A DNA stretch of 46,948 nucleotides from positions 1 to 46,948 of the forward strand of contig JAODMY010000044.1 of assembly GCA_025465535.1 (NCBI GenBank), given 5' to 3'. This DNA comes from Glaciihabitans sp. (GTDB taxonomy: Bacteria > Actinomycetota > Actinomycetes > Actinomycetales > Microbacteriaceae). Of this stretch, positions 41,971-46,948 are shown piece after piece (position 1 is the stretch's first letter; each line of letters begins with the position of its first letter). The notes under the pieces are model-generated. The model saw nothing but the letters and a program-made list of their open reading frames with translations. It made no database searches and was not told the DNA's origin. The position numbers were made by a program, and so were the translations under genes.

Positions 41971-42046
41971 TTGAAGATAGCGAAACTCGATCTAACCGGG
42001 AGTCTAGAGTTCGGCTTTCCCGCCAGTCAAGCCAGAACGCGAACAC

Positions 42047-42052
42047 TAGAGT
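42047..42052 (+). promoter_or_regulatory. TAGAGT -10 box for leaderless lacI gene
   Basis: TAGAGT ends seven bases before the ATG at 42059, which would be the first transcribed base. There is no Shine-Dalgarno sequence before this ATG. Confidence 0.55.
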
Positions 42053-42058
42053 TGGCGC

Positions 42059-43093
42059 ATGAGTTTAGAGACGCTGGAGGATGCCGCGAGTACGCGCGCG
42101 ACACGGGCGACGCTCGCGCGAGTTGCGGCAGAGGCATCCGTCTCGATGTCCACTGTTTCCAAGGTTTTGAACGGGCGCAACGGGGTATCCGACGCCACCC
42201 GATCCCGAGTCGAAGTGCTTCTGCACAGCCACGGCTACAACCGTCGCGGGGCCACGCAGACCGCCCCGCTCGTTGAGCTCGTTTTCAGCGAACTCGACAC
42301 CGCCTGGTCGATAGAAATAATTCGCGGAGTCGAGCGGGTTGCTCGCGAAAACGGCATGAGCGTCGTCCTCACGGAGAGCGGTGATCGTCACTCGCCCGGC
42401 CCGGAGTGGATCGACGGGGTGATGCAGCGGCGGCCATCAGGCGTCATCCTCGTCTTCTCCGATCTCTCCACAGCCCACAAGAAGCAGTTGCGCACCCGCA
42501 ATATCCCGTTCGTCGTTGTCGACCCCGCTGGCGACCCCGCCCCAGACGTCCCGTCGATCGGATCGGCTAACTGGTCAGGCGGGGTCCTTGCGACCCGGCA
42601 CCTCATCGACATGGGCCACCGCGACATCGCGATGATCACGGGACCGGACGACATGATGTGTTCCCGAGCGCGGCTGTCGGGCTACCGATCCGCACTCGAG
42701 GCCGCCGGCATCCCGATCCGCCCAGAACTGATCGTGGGCGGCCAGTTCCATCGCGAGGATGGTGTCGAGCGCGGCCGAGAACTCCTCTCGCTGCCCAATC
42801 CGCCGACCGCAATCTTTGCGGGAAGCGACCTCCAGGCACTCGGCGTCTACGAGGCGGCGCGGGCCAGGGGACTCACGATTCCCGGCGACCTTTCGGTGGT
42901 CGGGTACGACGACCTGCAGATCGCGGAGTGGGTTGGTCCGCCGTTGACCACCGTGCGCCAGCCGCTCACCGAGATGGCGGAGCAGGCCACTCGACTCGTG
43001 TTGCGGATGAACGATGCGGATCCCCCCAAGTCGATGAGGATCGACCTGGCGACCAGCCTCGTCGTGCGCAGCAGCACGCGCAGCCTCGCGTAG
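42059..43093 (+). CDS. LacI-family repressor of the xylose/GH3 locus
   Basis: A 344-residue regulator. Helix-turn-helix: TLARVAAEASVSMSTVSKVL with the hinge NGVSDATRSRVEVLLHSHGY. The effector domain has VELVFSELDTAWSIEIIRGV, RRPSGVILVFSDLS, AIFAGSDLQALGVYEAARAR and DLSVVGYDDLQIAEWVGPPL, TTVRQPLTEMAEQA. It is similar in layout to actinobacterial BxlR/XylR-type repressors of xylosidase genes. Divergent from the GH3 gene with a perfect palindrome between them. Probably leaderless. It converges on an oxidoreductase gene across a loopless palindrome. Confidence 0.92.
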   Translation: MSLETLEDAASTRATRATLARVAAEASVSMSTVSKVLNGRNGVSDATRSRVEVLLHSHGYNRRGATQTAPLVELVFSELDTAWSIEIIRGVERVARENGMSVVLTESGDRHSPGPEWIDGVMQRRPSGVILVFSDLSTAHKKQLRTRNIPFVVVDPAGDPAPDVPSIGSANWSGGVLATRHLIDMGHRDIAMITGPDDMMCSRARLSGYRSALEAAGIPIRPELIVGGQFHREDGVERGRELLSLPNPPTAIFAGSDLQALGVYEAARARGLTIPGDLSVVGYDDLQIAEWVGPPLTTVRQPLTEMAEQATRLVLRMNDADPPKSMRIDLATSLVVRSSTRSLA

Positions 43094-43133
43094 AGGCAGC
43101 ACGCACAACGCTGCAGCTGAAGTCCCGAACCCG

Positions 43134-43201
43134 CGTCTGCCCCCGTGTGATGCGCCTGCCCCCGTACGTACGGGGGCGGGCGCATCACACGGGGGCAGAC
43201 G
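43134..43201. repeat. CGTCTGCCCCCG-family loopless palindrome, copy 2
   Basis: A 68-nt palindrome with no loop, centred on GTAC|GTAC at 43167/43168; 33 of 34 pairs match. It is closely similar to copy 1 at 25809-25886, with arm differences that include a T/C change at the same kind of position. It lies between the convergent LacI and oxidoreductase genes. Confidence 0.97.
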
Positions 43202-43212
43202 GGTAACCGGGT

Positions 43213-44184
43213 CTAGCGCGTGGGGAAGCCCGCCGCCGCGTAGATCGCGTCGATCACCGTCGCGTTGGCGATGATGTCTGCACCCTCGGTGAGCGTCGGC
43301 TCCCCGCTGGCGAGGGCTCGGACCACGGCCTCGAGCTGGTGGTCGTAGGTCATCAGGCCCGCGACCGTCGAGATCCGATCGATACCGTCGACCGTCTCGA
43401 TGATGCTGTGCCCGGCCGACGGAAACACCGGATTGTCTATCTCGAGCGTGCCGAGCTCGCCCTCGATCACCAGCGAGTTGGAGTTCGTCTCGGCCGCCAT
43501 GCTCGCGGTCACGACCGCGGTGATGCCCGACGGGAAGGCGAGGTGAGCTTCGATGGTCATGTCGACGCCGAGAGGATTCGGGGTGCCGGTTGCGGAGACG
43601 ACGGTCGGCTCCTCGCCGGTGAGCGCGCGGATCCAGTGCACCGGATAGCAGCCGAGGTCCATGAGGGCGCCACCGCCCAGCTCCGGCACGTGTCGGATCG
43701 AGTTCGGATCGAACGGAATCGACACCAGGAAGTCCGCCCGAAGGTTGCGAATCGCACCGAGCCTGCCGGACGCGACGACCTCGTCGATGTGACGGCTGAG
43801 CGGGTGGTAGCGGTCGTGGAAGGCCTCGATCAGGCGGTGTCCGGTGCGCTCGGCTGCCGCAACCATCGCGGCGGCCTCTGCGGCGTTCATCGCGATCGGC
43901 TTCTCGCAGAGCACGTCCTTTCCCGCCTCGAGCGCGGCGATCGTCCAGCGCGCGTGCTCCGAGGGCGGAAGTGCGACATAGACGAGACCGATCGATGGAT
44001 CGGCGAGCAGTTCTTCGTAGCTGCCGTACGAACGCGGGATGCCGTGGACTTGCGCGTAGGTCCGCGCGATCTCCGAGCTGCGCGAAGCGACCGCGCCGAT
44101 GACGGTGTCATCCCGACGACGGGCGGGGCGGATGACGGCGCCGGGCGCGATGCCCGCGGCGCCAAGGATTCCAATGGTCAGCAT
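43213..44184 (-). CDS. Gfo/Idh/MocA-family oxidoreductase
   Basis: A 323-residue NAD(P)-dependent sugar or polyol dehydrogenase. Rossmann motif at the N-terminus (TIGILGAAGIAPGAVIRPAR), the family motif CEKPIAMN with Lys95-Pro96, and the C-terminal fold with GGGALMDLGCYPVHWIRAL, where Asp and His of D-x-x-C-Y-x-x-H are probable catalytic residues. GGAGGA lies just before the ATG. It is 39 nt downstream of the alcohol dehydrogenase gene and probably co-transcribed with it. Substrate unknown; a role with xylose-, inositol- or keto-sugar-type compounds is inferred from the location. Confidence 0.9.
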   Translation of the reverse strand: MLTIGILGAAGIAPGAVIRPARRRDDTVIGAVASRSSEIARTYAQVHGIPRSYGSYEELLADPSIGLVYVALPPSEHARWTIAALEAGKDVLCEKPIAMNAAEAAAMVAAAERTGHRLIEAFHDRYHPLSRHIDEVVASGRLGAIRNLRADFLVSIPFDPNSIRHVPELGGGALMDLGCYPVHWIRALTGEEPTVVSATGTPNPLGVDMTIEAHLAFPSGITAVVTASMAAETNSNSLVIEGELGTLEIDNPVFPSAGHSIIETVDGIDRISTVAGLMTYDHQLEAVVRALASGEPTLTEGADIIANATVIDAIYAAAGFPTR

Positions 44185-44223
44185 GATGTTCCTCCGGTAG
44201 ATGGTGTTCCCAAACCCGCGCGG

Positions 44224-45321
44224 TCAGGGAACGATGACGGTTCGACCAACCGACCCGGCGGCCAGCCGATCGTAGGCCGCGTTGACGTCCTCGAGCGGCA
44301 CGCGGTCGCCAAGAAGCCGGTCGAGCGGCAGGCGCCCGGCCTGGTAGAGCTCGAAGATCGCGGGCAGGTCGACGCGCGGATTCGCGGAACCGTAGAGCGA
44401 TCCGACCAGGCGCTTCTGACGCTGCACGAGCTCGTTGATCGGGATGTCGACCGTCGCGTCGACCGGGCCGAGGCCCACGGCGACGACGGTGCCGCCCGGT
44501 TCGAGACTGGAAAACGCCTGCCGGAGGGTCGCGGGTCGGCCGACGGCCTCGATAGCCCAGGCGACGCCATCCGGGGCGATCTCGAGCACCTGCTCGACGA
44601 CACCGCCACCGCTTGCATCGACGGTGTGGGTCGCTCCGAGCTCGCGCGCGAGATCGAGTTTGGCGGCATCCATGTCCACGACGATGATCGGATTCGCACC
44701 GACCAGCGAGGCGCCCATGACGGCCGACAGTCCGACGCCCCCGGCTCCGAAAACCAGGATGGATCGGCCGGCCGCATTCTCAACGACGTTCAGCACGGCT
44801 CCGACGCCGGTGATGACCGCGCAGCCCGCGATCGCGGCGATCTCGGGAGGCACACCGTCCGGAACCACGACGACCGACCGCTCCGAGGTGACGACGCGTT
44901 CGGCAAAACAGGAGACGCCGAGGAAGTGGTGCAGCTGCTCGGTGCCCTTCGACAAGCGCGAAGTTCCATCGAGGAGCCCGCCGGTCGTTGCCTGCACTCG
45001 GCCGAGAACGCACAGCACCGGATTGCCGCTGACGCAGTAGCGGCACTCCCCGCAGCGCGGTCGCCACATGAGTGCGACCCGATCGCCGACCTTCACGCGC
45101 CCGGTGCCGCCTTGGCCGACACTCTCGATGATGCCGGATCCCTCGTGACCGAGCACGAGGGGCAGCGGCGCCGTCATGTCGCCGGTCATGTAGTGGTAAT
45201 CGGTGTGACAAACGCCGGCCGCCTCGACGCGCACGAGCACCTCGCCTGGCCCCGGCGCGTCCAGGGTCACGTCCTCGATCGTCAACGGTTCACCCTGTCG
45301 CCGAAGCACCGCAGCGCGCAC
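44224..45321 (-). CDS. Zinc-dependent alcohol dehydrogenase (MDR family)
   Basis: A 365-residue class III-like medium-chain dehydrogenase starting at GTG. Catalytic zinc ligands: Cys38 and the adjacent CHTD motif, and His59-Glu60 in LVLGHEGSGIIE. Structural zinc ligands Cys90, Cys93, Cys96 and Cys104 are all present (RCGECRYCVSGNPVLC). The cofactor fold has VFGAGGVGLSAVMGASLVGA and IIVVDMDAAKL, whose Asp suggests NAD rather than NADP. Closest in style to formaldehyde/mycothiol- or aryl-alcohol-type dehydrogenases. It heads a two-gene minus-strand unit with the Gfo/Idh/MocA gene and diverges from a second one. Confidence 0.9.
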   Translation of the reverse strand: MRAAVLRRQGEPLTIEDVTLDAPGPGEVLVRVEAAGVCHTDYHYMTGDMTAPLPLVLGHEGSGIIESVGQGGTGRVKVGDRVALMWRPRCGECRYCVSGNPVLCVLGRVQATTGGLLDGTSRLSKGTEQLHHFLGVSCFAERVVTSERSVVVVPDGVPPEIAAIAGCAVITGVGAVLNVVENAAGRSILVFGAGGVGLSAVMGASLVGANPIIVVDMDAAKLDLARELGATHTVDASGGGVVEQVLEIAPDGVAWAIEAVGRPATLRQAFSSLEPGGTVVAVGLGPVDATVDIPINELVQRQKRLVGSLYGSANPRVDLPAIFELYQAGRLPLDRLLGDRVPLEDVNAAYDRLAAGSVGRTVIVP

Positions 45322-45462
45322 CGCTCAGCCCCGCAATGGCTGGTCGAGCAGCCGCTTTCGGGCGGCGCGGTCCGCGAGGCGGATCAAACCGACGTTCAGG
45401 ATCAGCGTGCTCACGCAGTCGAAGTTACCCCACGCGAAACGACTGTGGTTCGAGATCTCGCT

Positions 45463-45491
45463 TTCGTCGCGCCCGTTGGTCGCACTAGCGT
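45463..45491 (+). promoter_or_regulatory. Probable promoter for the second Gfo/Idh/MocA gene
   Basis: TTCGTC (45463-45468) and TAGCGT (45486-45491) are 17 nt apart; the start would be near 45498, with CAAGGAG before the ATG. The divergent gap (45322-45516) also contains GCGAAACGAC and CTTTCG, which resemble the CGAAA/TTTCG halves of the operator near the GH3 gene. Confidence 0.45.
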
Positions 45492-45516
45492 GGTCGCAAG
45501 ACCCCAAGGAGTTCGC

Positions 45517-46686
45517 ATGACTGCACGAGCACTGAACGTCGCAATGATCGGCTACGGATTCATGGGGGCCGCGCACTCCCAGGCGTGGCGGGTCGCGCCG
45601 CGATTCTTCGACCTTCCGCGCGACCCCGTGCTGTCGGTCATCGTCGGCCGCGACGCCGAGCGCGTCGAGGCCGCGCGGGTGAAATTCGGCTGGAACGAGG
45701 CGGCGACCGACTGGCGCGAGGTCATCGAACGAGACGACATCGATGTCGTCGACATCTGTTCGCCCGGTTCGAGCCACGTCGAGATTGCGATCGCGGCGCT
45801 CGCCGCGGGCAAGCAGGTCCTCTGCGAGAAGCCGCTGGCCAACACCGTTGCCGAGGCGGAGCAGATGGCGGCGGCCGCAACGGCGGCTGCGGAGCACGGC
45901 GTGTTCGCCATGGTCGGCTTCAGCTATCGCCGCGTCCCGGCGATCACCTTTGCTCGCGATCTTCTCGCTTCAGGGCGGCTCGGTAGCCTGCGCCAGGTGC
46001 GCGCGCAGTACCTCCAGGACTGGCTGAGCGACGCGGAGGGCCCGATGACCTGGCGCCTCGACAAGTCGCTGGCCGGCTCGGGATCGCTCGGCGATATCGG
46101 CGCGCACGCGATCGACGCCGTCCAGTTCATCACCGGACAGAGCGTGGATTCGGTCAGCGGCATCCTCGAGACGCTCGTGCCGGAGCGGCCGCTGCTCGGC
46201 GAAACCGTCGGCCTCGGCGGCACCGCGTCGAGCGAGCGCGGAAAGGTCACGGTGGATGACGTCGCACTGTTCACCGGGCGCCTGAGCGGTGGCACGCTCG
46301 GATCGTTCGAGGCGACCCGCTACGCGACGGGGCGCAAGAACGCGTTCCGTCTGGAGTTCAGCGGATCCGACGGCGCGCTCTCCTTCGATCTCGAGCGGAT
46401 GAACGAGCTCGAGTTCTACGACGCGACGGATCCGGCGGGAGAGCAGGGCTTTCGCCGCATCCTCGTGACCGAACCGGAGCATCCGTACGCCGCCGCCTGG
46501 TGGCCGACGGGCCACGGCCTCGGTTACGAGCACACGTTCTCCCACCAGGTGCGCGACTTCGTCGTCGACATCGCCGAGCACAGACAGCCGACGCCGTCGT
46601 TCCAGGACGGCCTGCAGGTGCAGCGGGTTCTCGCCGCGGTCGAGGCGAGTTCCGCGAACGGCAGTGCCTGGACGGTGACGGCATGA
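45517..46686 (+). CDS. Gfo/Idh/MocA-family oxidoreductase
   Basis: A 389-residue dehydrogenase; ATG at 45517 follows CAAGGAG. A much longer open frame upstream on this strand is not coding. Rossmann motif VAMIGYGFMGAAHSQAW, VVDICSPGSSHVEIAIAALA, the EKP motif with Lys105 (LCEKPLANT) and the C-terminal domain with GSGSLGDIGAHAIDAVQFIT (D-I-G-x-H). It differs clearly from the 323-residue paralogue. It overlaps a ThuA-like gene by ATGA. In rhizobia the analogous ThuB-ThuA pair oxidises trehalose-like disaccharides at C3. A similar keto-sugar route is inferred here. Confidence 0.92.
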   Translation: MTARALNVAMIGYGFMGAAHSQAWRVAPRFFDLPRDPVLSVIVGRDAERVEAARVKFGWNEAATDWREVIERDDIDVVDICSPGSSHVEIAIAALAAGKQVLCEKPLANTVAEAEQMAAAATAAAEHGVFAMVGFSYRRVPAITFARDLLASGRLGSLRQVRAQYLQDWLSDAEGPMTWRLDKSLAGSGSLGDIGAHAIDAVQFITGQSVDSVSGILETLVPERPLLGETVGLGGTASSERGKVTVDDVALFTGRLSGGTLGSFEATRYATGRKNAFRLEFSGSDGALSFDLERMNELEFYDATDPAGEQGFRRILVTEPEHPYAAAWWPTGHGLGYEHTFSHQVRDFVVDIAEHRQPTPSFQDGLQVQRVLAAVEASSANGSAWTVTA

Positions 46687-46948
46687 GCGAGCTGAGGAAC
46701 GCGCTCATCGTGCGCGGCGGCTGGGATGGCCACCAGCCGGTCGAGACCACCGATTCATTCATCCCGTTCCTCGAATCGAACGGGTTCACCGTGCGGGTCG
46801 AGGAAGGATCCACGATCTACACGGATGCCGACTATCTCGCCACCGTCGACCTCATCGTGCAGGTCAACACCATGTCGACGATCGAGAAAGACGAGTTCGC
46901 CGGGCTTCAAGCCGCCGTGCTCAGCGGCACGGGGATGGCGGGCTGGCA
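46683..46948 (+). CDS. ThuA-like protein (partial, runs off right edge)
   Basis: The first 88 codons of a ThuA-domain protein: NALIVRGGWDGHQPVETTDS, then FLESNGFTVRVEEGSTIY and VDLIVQVNTMSTIEKDEFAG. The GGWDGHQP segment is typical of the family, which has a glutamine-amidotransferase-like fold and is found beside Gfo/Idh/MocA dehydrogenases. The ATG overlaps the previous stop codon, so the two proteins are coupled. The rest lies outside the window. Confidence 0.88.
   Translation, partial: MSELRNALIVRGGWDGHQPVETTDSFIPFLESNGFTVRVEEGSTIYTDADYLATVDLIVQVNTMSTIEKDEFAGLQAAVLSGTGMAGW

Noticed and set aside
43339-46686. Continuous open frame of over 1100 codons on the plus strand
   Set aside because: The first ~725 codons run antisense to the two minus-strand dehydrogenases and encode low-complexity Arg/Asp/Gly-rich sequence. 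Only the part from 45517, with a ribosome site and Rossmann motif, is a gene.
1-46948. Insertion sequence or transposase gene
   Set aside because: No transposase motif or terminal-repeat-bounded coding element was found, apart from the short palindromic families described.

Overview
The window is dense, high-GC bacterial chromosome with gene content typical of an actinobacterium. The best fit is the family Microbacteriaceae. The evidence is the trnW-secE-nusG-rplK-rplA order, a NusG with a long acidic N-terminal extension, many GTG starts, and several genes that start at or within a few bases of a TANNNT box (leaderless style). The family assignment is inference; I cannot name the genus.

Layout. 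1-3081: a PspC-domain membrane protein diverges from a PspC-type sensor kinase and its LuxR-type regulator. 3133-4223: a DUF559-type nuclease-like gene is bracketed by two copies of one palindromic repeat. 4235-7206: tRNA-Trp, secE, nusG, rplK, rplA and a terminator. 7231-10000: a 31-bp tandem repeat, a GNAT acetyltransferase, two small membrane proteins and a YqaJ-like nuclease on the opposite strand. 10061-13256: an OmpR-type two-component system and a sugar-nucleotide-type dehydrogenase. 13274-14636: rplJ-rplL with promoter, attenuator-like leader and terminator. 14686-20152: an ABC exporter, an unknown one-helix membrane protein, then cystathionine beta-synthase and a cystathionine gamma-synthase/lyase (transsulfuration). 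20171-25772: a GT2-GtrA fusion with a GT39-type membrane glycosyltransferase, then an amino-acid permease overlapping a cyclase-fold hydrolase.

25954-46948 is a pentose and plant-polysaccharide utilisation region. It holds a monosaccharide ABC importer (ATPase, permease, lipoprotein), a ROK repressor, a LacI repressor upstream of araB-araD-araA, xylA-xylB, a GH3 glycosidase with a divergent LacI repressor, and finally two Gfo/Idh/MocA oxidoreductases, a zinc alcohol dehydrogenase and the start of a ThuA-like gene. The logic appears to be: release pentoses outside or inside the cell (GH3), import them, and convert arabinose (AraA, AraB, AraD) and xylose (XylA, XylB) to xylulose 5-phosphate.

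The most unusual layer is non-coding. Three unrelated families of intergenic palindromes recur: CGTCTGCCCCCG type (2 copies), GAGTCGGGGC type (3 copies) and GAAAACGAAGGAG type (3 copies). All four convergent gene junctions that have an intergenic gap carry one. One copy supplies the ribosome-binding site and early codons of the GNAT gene, and the DUF559 gene sits between two copies of one family. I regard this repeat layer, and the possible link to the DUF559 nuclease, as the best candidate for an undescribed system.
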